NCBI RefSeq assembly: GCF_018614875.1
Contig: NZ_JAGGNW010000012.1
Location: forward strand, 186,001 to 250,000
Source: Variovorax paradoxus
GTDB lineage: Bacteria > Pseudomonadota > Gammaproteobacteria > Burkholderiales > Burkholderiaceae_C
Reading direction: 5' to 3'
DNA length: 64,000 nt
A program made the translations under genes and the position numbers. The notes below the pieces were generated by a model that saw only the letters and a program-made list of their open reading frames with translations, was not told where the DNA came from and made no database searches. This document shows positions 36,577 to 44,516 of the stretch, piece after piece; the stretch's first letter is position 1, and every line of letters begins with the position of its first letter.

Positions 36577-37430
36577 CACCCCCGCCGCCGGACCCCAGCG
36601 CCCACGACACACCGGACGGCCGCCCGCGCTCCGCGGCGGCCCGGGTGGCACTGGCGGTCTGCGCGGCACTCGCCTTTGCCGGCTTCTTCGCGCTCGGCAC
36701 CTGGCAGGTCGAGCGAAGGGCCTGGAAGCTCGATCTCATTGCCCGCGTCGAACAGCGCGTGCATGCCCCCGCCGCCGAGCCCCCCGGGCGCGACCGCTGG
36801 CCGCAAGTGAACGCGGCGGCCGACGAATACCGGCACCTGCGGATCGCCGGCACCTTCCTCCATGACAAGGAAACCCTGGTGCAGGCCAGCACCCGGCTCG
36901 GCGCCGGCTTCTGGGTGCTGACGCCGCTGCAGGCCGCCGACGGCAGCGTCGTGCTGGTCAACCGGGGCTTCGTGCCGCCCGAAGCGCGCGACCGCGCGGC
37001 CCGCGCGGCCACCGAGCCCCAGGGCGAAACCACCGTGACCGGCCTCTTGCGCATCACCGAGCCCAAGGGCGGCTTCCTGCGCAGCAACGAGCCGGCCGGG
37101 GGGCGCTGGTTCTCGCGCGACGTGCAGGCCATTGCCGCGGCGCGCGGGCTGAACAACGTGGCGCCGTACTTCGTCGATGCCGAGGCCGTGCCCGCCCCGC
37201 CCGGCGCGGCCCCCGCGTGCCCCGCCGGCGGCCTGACCGTCATCGCCTTTCCCAACAGCCACCTGGTCTACGCGCTCACCTGGTACGGCCTCGCGCTGAT
37301 GGTCCTGGGCGCGGCCTGGTACGCCTGGCGCGACGCAAGCCGGCGCGCCGGCAGCAAGGTCGATGGCGACAGCGGCGAAAATACCGCCCATGCCGACGCC
37401 AGCTCCCGTCCAGATGCCCGCCGCGACTGA
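36573..37430 (+). CDS. SURF1-family oxidase assembly protein
   Basis: 285 residues, two helices bracketing a periplasmic domain. Seen: FAGFFALGTWQVERRAWKLD at helix one (the SURF1 signature G-x-WQ-x-x-R), GTFLHDKETLVQASTRLGAG, VLVNRGFVPPEARDR, and NSHLVYALTWYGLALMVLG at helix two. SURF1 helps insert heme into heme-copper oxidases. Start is TTG at 36573 overlapping the cyoD stop (TTGA). A SURF1 inside a quinol oxidase operon recalls the qox locus of Paracoccus, which encodes a dedicated SURF1; this protein is therefore probably specific for the cyo enzyme. Confidence 0.87.
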   Translation: MTPPPPDPSAHDTPDGRPRSAAARVALAVCAALAFAGFFALGTWQVERRAWKLDLIARVEQRVHAPAAEPPGRDRWPQVNAAADEYRHLRIAGTFLHDKETLVQASTRLGAGFWVLTPLQAADGSVVLVNRGFVPPEARDRAARAATEPQGETTVTGLLRITEPKGGFLRSNEPAGGRWFSRDVQAIAAARGLNNVAPYFVDAEAVPAPPGAAPACPAGGLTVIAFPNSHLVYALTWYGLALMVLGAAWYAWRDASRRAGSKVDGDSGENTAHADASSRPDARRD

Positions 37431-38820
37431 GCCCCTCGCGGTCGCGGGCGAACTGCACGCACCGCACGCGGGCGTCGCGAGCCTGGACAACGCCACCGGC
37501 CACAAGAACATGCAGCAGCTGATCGAGCTGCGCTGGTTCGCGGTGGTCGGGCAGGTGGCCACCATCTTGGTGGTGCACTACGGCTTCGGCATCCGGCTGC
37601 CGCTCGACCACATGCTGCAGGTGCTGACCTGCCTGGCGCTCTTCAACGGCGTGAGCCTGCTGCGCTCGCGCAGCCTTCGCCGCGTGACCAATGGCGAACT
37701 CTTCCTCGCGCTGCTGGTCGACGTGGCCACGCTCACCGCCCAGCTCTACCTGAGCGGCGGCGCCACCAATCCGTTCGTCTTCCTGTACCTGCTGCAGGTC
37801 ATCCTGGGCGCCGTGCTGCTCAAGGCCTGGTCGACATGGACCATCGTGGTCGTCACCAGCCTCTGCTTTGCAGGACTGGCGCTCTTTTCGCGTCCGCTCG
37901 CGCTGCCGCTCGACCACGATCGCGGGCTCTGGAGCCCCTATGTGCAGGGCATGCTGATCTGCTTTGCGCTCAATGCGGCGCTGCTGGTGGTGTTCATCAC
38001 CCGCATCAGCCGCAACCTGCGCGCACGCGATGCGCGGCTGGCCGACCTGCGCCAGCGCGCGTCGGAAGAAGAGCACATCGTGCGCATGGGGCTCTTGGCC
38101 TCGGGCGCTGCGCACGAACTGGGCACGCCGCTTGCCACGCTGGCCGTGATTCTCGGCGACTGGCGCCGGCTGCCGCATTTCAGTTCCGACCCCGAGCTGC
38201 TGACCGAAGTGGCCGAGATGGAACTGCAGATCCAGCGCTGCAAGAGCATCGTGAGCGGCATACTGCTGTCGGCCGGCGAGGCGCGCGGCGAATCGTCCGA
38301 AGAAACCACCGTGCGCACCTTCCTCGACGAACTGGTCGAGGAATGGCGCACCACGCGTCCGGTCGAGGAGTTCGAGTACGAGAACCGCTTTGGCCAGGAC
38401 CTGCCCATGGTCTCCGACTCGGCGCTGAAGCAGATGATCTGCAACGTGCTCGACAATGCCCTGGAAGCCTCGCCGCACTGGCTGCGCTTCGAGGTGGCGC
38501 ACGACGCCGACGCGCTGACCCTCACGGTCACCGACGCCGGCCCCGGCTTCCTGCCGGCCATCCTGAAGGGGTTCGGCAAGCCCTACCAGTCGAGCAAGGG
38601 CCGGCCGGGCGGCGGGCTCGGGCTGTTCCTGGTGGTCAACGTGGCGCGCACCCTGGGCGGCCGCGTGGCGGTGCACAACCGGCCAGAAGGCGGCGCCATC
38701 GTGGCCATCACGCTGCCGCTCGCGGCCATCGTGCTGGAAGAAGAGGACGAAGAGACCGAAGCCACCGGCACCGCCGACATCATCGAAGCGAAAGCCCATG
38801 ACGGAAACCGCCGAAGCTGA
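37363..38820 (+). CDS. regB: RegB/PrrB-type redox sensor histidine kinase
   Basis: 485 residues, about six helices then a kinase core. Three RegB hallmarks are visible. The first is the quinone-binding loop GGATNPF at 132-138. The second is the H box GAAHELGTPLATLAV with His251. The third is a cysteine at 293 in QRCKSIVSGIL, 42 residues after the histidine, closely matching the redox-active Cys265/His225 spacing of Rhodobacter RegB. ATPase boxes NVLDNALEAS, GPGFLP and GGGLGLFLVVNVAR follow. Start ATG 37363 (AAGG upstream) overlaps the SURF1 gene by 68 bp; ATG 37390 is an alternative. Senses quinone/redox state and should phosphorylate the RegA-like regulator next door. Confidence 0.88.
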   Translation: MATAAKIPPMPTPAPVQMPAATEPLAVAGELHAPHAGVASLDNATGHKNMQQLIELRWFAVVGQVATILVVHYGFGIRLPLDHMLQVLTCLALFNGVSLLRSRSLRRVTNGELFLALLVDVATLTAQLYLSGGATNPFVFLYLLQVILGAVLLKAWSTWTIVVVTSLCFAGLALFSRPLALPLDHDRGLWSPYVQGMLICFALNAALLVVFITRISRNLRARDARLADLRQRASEEEHIVRMGLLASGAAHELGTPLATLAVILGDWRRLPHFSSDPELLTEVAEMELQIQRCKSIVSGILLSAGEARGESSEETTVRTFLDELVEEWRTTRPVEEFEYENRFGQDLPMVSDSALKQMICNVLDNALEASPHWLRFEVAHDADALTLTVTDAGPGFLPAILKGFGKPYQSSKGRPGGGLGLFLVVNVARTLGGRVAVHNRPEGGAIVAITLPLAAIVLEEEDEETEATGTADIIEAKAHDGNRRS

Positions 38821-39352
38821 GCGCCAGTTGCTGATCGTCGAGGACGACGCGGCCTTCGCGCGCACGCTCGGCAAGTCGTTCGAGCGCCGCGGCTATGCGG
38901 TCACGCACGCGAGCAATGCCGGGGAGGTCGAGACGCTGCTGCAGACCCATTCGCCCGGCCACGGCTATGCGGTGGTCGACCTGAAGCTCAACGGCGAGGC
39001 CTCGGGACTGGCCTGCGTGCAGATGCTGCACCGGCACAACCCGAAGATGCTGATCGTGGTGCTGACCGGCTTTGCCAGCATTGCCACGGCCGTCGAGGCC
39101 ATCAAGCTCGGCGCCTGCCACTACCTGGCCAAGCCCTCCAACACCGACGACATCGAAGCCGCCTTCGGCCGCGCCACCGGCACCACCGAGGTGGAGCTGA
39201 CCAACCGCTCGACCTCGATCAAGACGCTCGAATGGGAGCGCATCCACGAGATGCTGGCCGAGACGGGCTTCAATATTTCGGAGACCGCGCGGCGGCTTGG
39301 CATGCACCGGCGCACACTGGCGCGCAAGCTCGGCAAGCAGCAGGTCAAATAG
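38798..39352 (+). CDS. regA: RegA/PrrA-type response regulator
   Basis: 184 residues. Receiver domain with acidic pair LLIVEDDAAF and phosphoacceptor Asp61 in AVVDLKLNGEASG. A Fis-type HTH follows at the C-terminus (FNISETARRLGMHRRTLARK), which is almost the invariant RegA/ActR/PrrA HTH. Overlaps the regB end by 23 bp. RegA homologues control respiration, including terminal oxidases; being downstream of cyo suggests feedback. Confidence 0.9.
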   Translation: MTETAEAERQLLIVEDDAAFARTLGKSFERRGYAVTHASNAGEVETLLQTHSPGHGYAVVDLKLNGEASGLACVQMLHRHNPKMLIVVLTGFASIATAVEAIKLGACHYLAKPSNTDDIEAAFGRATGTTEVELTNRSTSIKTLEWERIHEMLAETGFNISETARRLGMHRRTLARKLGKQQVK

Positions 39353-39368
39353 CAGGTGAACAAATAGC

Positions 39369-40031
39369 ATGAACTCCGACAAGCCAGCGTCCGCGGTCCG
39401 CGACCAGACCACGATGGAAGAGATCTTGAATGCGCTGAGCCATGGCCTCGGCCTTTTGCTGGCCATTGTGTCGCTGCCGATCCTGGTCTACAGCGCCTCG
39501 CAGAGGGGCCAGGCCGCGAGCGTGGTCGGTGCGTCGCTCTTTGCCGGCACGGCCATCGTGCTGTATTTGATCTCCACGCTGTACCACGCGTTGCCGACGG
39601 GCCGGGCCAAGGCCTGGTTCAACCGGCTCGACCACGCGGCCATTTATCTCTTCATTGCGGGCAGCTACATGCCGTTTCTCTTCGGTGTGCTGCGCGGGCC
39701 CTGGGGCTGGACGCTGTTCGGCTGCATCTGCGCCGCGGCAGTGCTGGGCGTGGGCGCCAAGCTGTTCAACCGGCTGCGGCATCCGCTGTGGTCGACTGGG
39801 CTCTATGTGGCGATGGGATGGATGGCGCTGATGGCGGCGGTGCCGCTGTACGAGCGCATGTCGCCGGCGGGGCTGGGCTGGCTCGTGGCCGGCGGGCTGT
39901 TCTACACCGCGGGCGCGGTGGTCTTCCTGTTCGACAACAAGGTGCGCTTTGCCCATTCGGTATGGCACCTGTTCGTGCTGGCCGGCAGTACCTGCCACTT
40001 CTTTGCAGTGCTCTGGCATTCGCACGGCTGA
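39369..40031 (+). CDS. Hemolysin III / PAQR-family membrane protein
   Basis: 220 residues, seven helices. Seen: NALSHGLGLLLAIVSLPILV with the family His, LISTLYHALPTGRAKAWFNR-LDHAAIYLFIAGSYMPF, and terminal VWHLFVLAGSTCHFFAVLWH. The S-x3-H / D-H / H-x3-H pattern could bind zinc as in PAQR hydrolases. True hemolysin activity is doubtful for most members. Starts 16 bp after regA, so possibly a passenger of the same transcript. Confidence 0.88.
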   Translation: MNSDKPASAVRDQTTMEEILNALSHGLGLLLAIVSLPILVYSASQRGQAASVVGASLFAGTAIVLYLISTLYHALPTGRAKAWFNRLDHAAIYLFIAGSYMPFLFGVLRGPWGWTLFGCICAAAVLGVGAKLFNRLRHPLWSTGLYVAMGWMALMAAVPLYERMSPAGLGWLVAGGLFYTAGAVVFLFDNKVRFAHSVWHLFVLAGSTCHFFAVLWHSHG

Positions 40032-40090
40032 TACTGTGTGAAGGGCGCTCTCGTTCTGAGCGCACTTGTTCAGGGCGCGTGCACAGGCCA

Positions 40091-40303
40091 CCGGGTACTC
40101 CCCTCCGCGAATGTCCCCCGCCTGCGGCTCCTCCTTGATTTCGCTGCGGGGAGCACCCGATGCCCTGTGCACGTGGGCACGATGCTCGTGCATCGCTGAT
40201 CAACGACCGCTCTGTCCAACGATCACGTCGATGGGGTGCCTTGCGCAGCGAAATCAAGGAGGAGCCCGACGGGCGGGGGACATTCGCGGAGCAAGGTACC
40301 CCG
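40091..40303. repeat. REP doublet (two inverted 70-bp imperfect palindromes)
   Basis: Unit one (40091-40159) and unit two (40232-40303) are near-perfect inverse copies sharing CTCCGCGAATGTCCCCCGCC and CTCCTTGATTTCGCTGCG. Each unit is itself an imperfect palindrome (outer GGGTACTCCCC against GGGGAGCACCC). The 72-bp centre is unrelated. This fills the 303-bp gap between the convergent hemolysin III and slyX genes. No other gene is visible in the gap. Confidence 0.85.
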
Positions 40304-40334
40304 TCGGCGTGATCGCACCCCGAACAACGAGCCT

Positions 40335-40559
40335 TCAGTAGTGCGGCGGTAGCTCGTCGCGCAAGTTGCGCGCCGCCCCGTCCTGCCCCGCGTTCTGGCT
40401 CTGCTGCTTGAGATGGGCGACCTGAAGGATCAGGCTGTCGATCTGCTGCTGTTGCCGGTAGATCGTCATGTTGAGCTGCTCCAGCAGGTCTTCGGCATAG
40501 CTCGACTTGATCTCGAGTTCGGTCAGGCGCTCTGCGAGCTCGTTCGGTGGATATTCCAT
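40335..40559 (-). CDS. slyX: SlyX family protein
   Basis: 74 residues, almost wholly coiled coil: ELAERLTELEIKSSYAEDLL then LNMTIYRQQQQIDSLILQVA, ending in the family's PPHY. SlyX is small, conserved and of unknown function. Start ATG 40559. Preceded by a strong hairpin that separates it from the large permease gene. Confidence 0.9.
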   Translation of the reverse strand: MEYPPNELAERLTELEIKSSYAEDLLEQLNMTIYRQQQQIDSLILQVAHLKQQSQNAGQDGAARNLRDELPPHY

Positions 40560-40594
40560 GCCGGGGGTTCTCTTTGAATGAATGATTGATTGCA

Positions 40595-40625
40595 GGGCCG
40601 GGGAATGTATTGCATTCCCCGGCCC
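40595..40625. other. Perfect 13-bp hairpin between permease and slyX genes
   Basis: GGGCCGGGGAATG, 5-nt loop, CATTCCCCGGCCC. There is no T-run on either strand, so it is not a canonical terminator. It may stop or pause RNA polymerase, or protect the mRNA 3' end. Confidence 0.6.
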
Positions 40626-40653
40626 CCTTCGCCCTACCGGAAGAAAAATCTAT

Positions 40654-43170
40654 TTATTCCGCCGCGCGCCGCAGCGTATCGACCACCGGCCTGCGCAGCA
40701 CGTCGCGCAAGCCCCACCAGCCCGCCGCCAGCGCCAGCACCGCGCCCGCGAGCGCACCGGCGATCGGCACCAGGGGCGACGCCGTCCAGGTGAAATCGAA
40801 CACGTAGCGCGCCAGTCCCCAGCCGATGGCCGATGCCACGATGCTCGCGAGGAAGCCCGCCAGCAGGCCCACACCGGCCAGCTCGGCGCGCTGCACCTGG
40901 CGCAGCAGGCTGGCCCGCGCGCCCACCGCGCGCATCACCGCGAACTCGCGCGCGCGCTCCTCGCGCGTGGCCGTGACGGCCGCGAACAGCACCACCAGCC
41001 CCGCCGCGAGCGTGAAGCCGAACAGGAACTCGACCGCACGGATCACCTGGTCGAGCACGCGCTGCACCTGGTTGATGGTGGCGCTCATGTCGACGTTGGT
41101 CACGTTGGGGTAGCTGCGCACCAGCGCGTTGTCGAAGCCCCGGGTTTCGGGCGCGCGGAAGGCGCCCATGTAGGTCACGGGCACGTCGGGCAATGCGGCC
41201 ACCGTGTACATCACGAAGAAGTTCGCATGCATCGAACCCCAGTCGACCTTGCGCAGCGAGGTGACGCGCGCATCGTTCTGCATGCCGCCGATGTCGAAGC
41301 GCAGCCTGTCGCCGAGCTTGAGACCGAGCGTCTCGGCCAGGCCTTCTTCCACGCTCACTTCGCCCGGCGCATCGGGCTTCCACGCCCCCGCCACGATGCT
41401 GTTGTGCGCCGGCGCCTCCACGCTGTTGCTGAGGTTGAACTCGCGGTCCACCAGGCGCTTGGCACGGTCTTCCACGTAGTCGTCGGGCGACACCGGCTTG
41501 TCGTTGACGGCCACCAGGCGGCCGCGGATCATCGGATACCAGTCGAACTTGCGCACGCCGGCATCGCGCAGCGACTTCTGGAACGCCGTGCTCTGGTCGG
41601 GCATGACGTTGATCACGAAGCGGTTCGGCGCGTCGGGCGGCGTGGCCTTGCGCCAGCTCGCGACCAGGTCGGTGCGCAGCAGCACCAGCAGCACCAGCGC
41701 GAGCAGGCCCACGGCCAGCGCGCTGACCTGCACCACCGCGTAGGCCGGCCGCGCCGAGATCTGGCGCGTGGCCAGCACCAGCCAGCGCGGCGCGGTGGTT
41801 TCATTGACGCTGCGGCGCAGCACCTTCACCGCGAGCCAGCTCAGGAGCGCGAACACGGCCACCGCGCCGGCAAAGCCGCCCACGGCGATCAGGCCCAGCT
41901 TCAGGTCGCTGCTGGCCGCGATCAGCAGGGCTGCGAAGCCGGCCACGCCAATGCCCAGCACCGCGAGCGACGCGGGCTTGAGCCCGCCGACGTCGCGCCG
42001 GATCACGCGCAGCGGCGGCACCCTGGCCAGCTGCAGCACCGGCGGCAGGCCGAAGGCGAACAGCAGCGTGAGCCCCATGCCCAGGCCGAACGCCACGGGC
42101 CACAGGGTGGCCGCGGGCAGCGCCGCTTCCACCAGCCCCGCAAGCAGCACCACGAAGACGTAGTGCACACCGAAGCCGATCGCCACGCCGAGGCTGCTGG
42201 CCACGATGCCGACGACGGCAAACTCGAACGAGTAGGCCAGCGCGATGGTGCGCTGGCTCTGGCCAAGCACGCGCAGCATGGCGCAATCGTCGAGATGGCT
42301 GGCCGCGAAACCGCGCGCGGCCAGTGCCACCGCCACGGCCGACAGCAGCGCCGCGAGCAGCGCGACCAGGCTCAGGAATTTCTCGGCGCGGTCCAGCGTC
42401 TGGCGCATCTCGGGACGCCCGCCTTCGAAGGAGTCGAGCCGCACGCCGCGCAGCTCGCCATTCTTGATCGTGGCCTCGGCCCAGTCGGAAAAGCGCTTGA
42501 CGGCCGCATCGTCGCCCGCCACCGCATAGCGGTAGCCGACACGGCTCGCGGGCTGCACGAGGCCGGTGCGCGGCACGTCCGCCTGGTTGAGCATCACGCG
42601 CGGAGAAAAACTCATGAAGCCCGCCCCACGGTCGGGCTCGAGCGTGATCACGCGGCCGATGCGTAAACCACTGTCGCCCAGAAGAAGCACGTCCCCCACT
42701 TTCAGCGCGAGCGAGTCGAGCAGCGAGGCATCGACCCAGACCTCGCCCGCCGGCGGGATGTCGCGCGTGATGGTGCCGGGCGCCTCGGCCGTGCCGGCGG
42801 TTTGCAGGCTGCCGCGCAATGGGTACCCCGCGGTCACGGCCTTCAGCGCCACCAGCTTGCTGGCGCCGCCCTTGGCGTCGTCGGCCCGCGCCATGGTCGG
42901 GAAGCCGTAGGTGCCGGTGCCCTGGAGCCCGAACGCGCGGGCCTGCGCGATGAAGGTCGGGGGCGTGGGGTTGTCGCTTACGACCACGGCGTCGCCACCG
43001 AGCAGTTGCCGCGCATCGCGCTGCAAGCCCCCCTGCAGCCGGTCGGCAAAGAAGCCGACCGCCGTGAGCGCGGCCACGGCCAGCACGACGGCAACGATCA
43101 AGAGGCGCAGTTCGCCGGCGCGCAGATCGCGCCAGAGGGTGCGCCAGCCAAGGCGAAGGGAGGCATTCAT
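40654..43170 (-). CDS. FtsX/YbbP-type ABC transporter permease
   Basis: 838 residues: N-terminal helix (ELRLLIVAVVLAVAALTAVG), a large periplasmic MacB_PCD-like region, two sets of FtsX-type helices (near 255-400 and 720-820), and a second periplasmic domain. Sequence resembles YbbP, the permease of a lipid or lysophospholipase-associated ABC system that usually needs the ATPase YbbA. No ATPase gene is next to it in this window. Start ATG 43170 (MNASLRLGWRTLWRDLRAGE). Its 5' end is 66 bp from the fdhD stop. Confidence 0.85.
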   Translation of the reverse strand: MNASLRLGWRTLWRDLRAGELRLLIVAVVLAVAALTAVGFFADRLQGGLQRDARQLLGGDAVVVSDNPTPPTFIAQARAFGLQGTGTYGFPTMARADDAKGGASKLVALKAVTAGYPLRGSLQTAGTAEAPGTITRDIPPAGEVWVDASLLDSLALKVGDVLLLGDSGLRIGRVITLEPDRGAGFMSFSPRVMLNQADVPRTGLVQPASRVGYRYAVAGDDAAVKRFSDWAEATIKNGELRGVRLDSFEGGRPEMRQTLDRAEKFLSLVALLAALLSAVAVALAARGFAASHLDDCAMLRVLGQSQRTIALAYSFEFAVVGIVASSLGVAIGFGVHYVFVVLLAGLVEAALPAATLWPVAFGLGMGLTLLFAFGLPPVLQLARVPPLRVIRRDVGGLKPASLAVLGIGVAGFAALLIAASSDLKLGLIAVGGFAGAVAVFALLSWLAVKVLRRSVNETTAPRWLVLATRQISARPAYAVVQVSALAVGLLALVLLVLLRTDLVASWRKATPPDAPNRFVINVMPDQSTAFQKSLRDAGVRKFDWYPMIRGRLVAVNDKPVSPDDYVEDRAKRLVDREFNLSNSVEAPAHNSIVAGAWKPDAPGEVSVEEGLAETLGLKLGDRLRFDIGGMQNDARVTSLRKVDWGSMHANFFVMYTVAALPDVPVTYMGAFRAPETRGFDNALVRSYPNVTNVDMSATINQVQRVLDQVIRAVEFLFGFTLAAGLVVLFAAVTATREERAREFAVMRAVGARASLLRQVQRAELAGVGLLAGFLASIVASAIGWGLARYVFDFTWTASPLVPIAGALAGAVLALAAGWWGLRDVLRRPVVDTLRRAAE

Positions 43171-43236
43171 GGGCGAGACGATAGCCGACCCGCGCGCGCC
43201 GGCGCCTTTCAGGGGCTTAGCGCCAGCAGGGTGAAT

Positions 43237-44109
43237 CTATGCCGGACTGCGGCGCGCGAGTTCCGGCTGCAGCACCAGCCGTTCCACGCCCGCGTAGCAG
43301 ACGAAGTGCCGATTGGTCGCGCGGCCGATGGCGCAGAGGCCGACGCGCGTTGCCACCTCATGGCCCATCTGCGTGATGCCGCTGCGCGAGACCACGATGG
43401 GCACGCCCATCTGCGCCGACTTGATCACCATTTCGCTCGTGAGCCGGCCGGTGGTGTAGAACACGCGGTCGCCCGCCAGCGCATCCGGCGGCTGCATGGC
43501 GCACCAGCCCGCGATGGTGTCGATGGCGTTGTGGCGGCCCACGTCTTCGACGAAGCAGTGCATCGTGACGTCGGTGCCGCCGGGCTCCAGCGTGAACAGC
43601 GCGCAGCCGTGCACCGAACCGGCCGACTTGTAGGTGCTCTCCTGGAGCCGGATCGCGTTGACGAGCGCATAGAGCTGCGCCTGCGTCATGCGCGTGGGCG
43701 GCAACTCGAGGCTGTCGATGTCGGCCATCAGGTCGCCGAACACGCTGCCCTGGCCGCAGCCGGTGGTCACCACTTTTTTGGCGGTGCGCTCTTCGATGCG
43801 GTCGATGCCGGCATGCGTCTTGACCGCGGCGGCGCCCACCTCCCAGTCGACCGTGACCGATTCGACGTCGCTGGCCGATTCGATGAGGCGCTGGTTCAGC
43901 AGATAGCCCAGCACCAGCAATTCGGGCTGGGCGCCGAGCGTCATCAGGGTGACGAGCTCGCGCCGGTCCACATACACCGTGAGATCGCGCTCGGCGGGAA
44001 TGGAAACGGTGCCGCGCGCGCCATGCTCATCGACGACCTCGACCTCGCGCGTCAGTGCGGCGCGGGCCTGGGTGAGACGCGGCAGCGGCAACGACAACGG
44101 CGTCGTCAC
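43237..44109 (-). CDS. fdhD: Formate dehydrogenase sulfurtransferase FdhD
   Basis: 290 residues. FdhD moves sulfur from a cysteine desulfurase to the molybdenum cofactor, needed for active formate dehydrogenase. Seen: conserved core TTGCGQGSVFG with a catalytic Cys (family CxxC reduced to one Cys, as in many homologues), VFYTTGRLTSEMVIKSAQMG, and VSRSGITQMGHEVATRVGL. Start GTG 44109 overlaps the preceding stop (GTGA). It closes the formate cluster and, since no second copy is seen here, may serve both formate dehydrogenases. Confidence 0.92.
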   Translation of the reverse strand: MTTPLSLPLPRLTQARAALTREVEVVDEHGARGTVSIPAERDLTVYVDRRELVTLMTLGAQPELLVLGYLLNQRLIESASDVESVTVDWEVGAAAVKTHAGIDRIEERTAKKVVTTGCGQGSVFGDLMADIDSLELPPTRMTQAQLYALVNAIRLQESTYKSAGSVHGCALFTLEPGGTDVTMHCFVEDVGRHNAIDTIAGWCAMQPPDALAGDRVFYTTGRLTSEMVIKSAQMGVPIVVSRSGITQMGHEVATRVGLCAIGRATNRHFVCYAGVERLVLQPELARRSPA

Positions 44110-44516
44110 TGCGCCTTCGGCGTGGGATTGGTGGTGGCGGCGGGCTGCGTGGTGCTGGGCGGCGATGCGGCCGTGGTGGCCGGCGAATGCGCGCCCGAAG
44201 CCTCGAGGGGCTTGGCCTCCGCCGGCGGTGTGAAGACGAAGGGGCCGGGGTCGGCGCAGGGCGGCGTCGCAGGCGCCGCTGCTACCGGCTTGCCGGCGGC
44301 GCTGGCACTTGCACGGTACTTGGCCGCGACGCGGTCCTGGGCCTGGCAAAGCTTGTAGGCATCGACCTTGCCGCTCCAGGCCGTCTTGGCGGCGGCTTCT
44401 GCGGCCTTGGCCTTGGCCTCGGGCGTGGCGGGCGGCGGCAGCTTGGCCCATGCCGCGGGCGCGGCCAGCGCGAGCACCAGCGCGCAGAGATTCAAGGGCA
44501 ACGTGAGCTTCTTCAT
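44106..44516 (-). CDS. Small secreted protein in the formate dehydrogenase operon
   Basis: 136 residues: signal peptide MKKLTLPLNLCALVLALAAP-AAWA, a helical Ala/Lys-rich stretch, two mature cysteines (KLCQAQDRV and PPCADPG), then a Pro/Thr/Ser-rich unstructured tail. I do not recognise the family. ATG 44516 overlaps the cytochrome b subunit stop (ATGA) and its stop overlaps fdhD (GTGA), so it is firmly within the operon. A periplasmic role with the exported formate dehydrogenase is inferred from position only. Confidence 0.75.
   Translation of the reverse strand: MKKLTLPLNLCALVLALAAPAAWAKLPPPATPEAKAKAAEAAAKTAWSGKVDAYKLCQAQDRVAAKYRASASAAGKPVAAAPATPPCADPGPFVFTPPAEAKPLEASGAHSPATTAASPPSTTQPAATTNPTPKAQ

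Noticed and set aside
40595..40625. Strong hairpin as a Rho-independent terminator
   Set aside because: No T-run follows on either strand, so it is listed only as a structural element.
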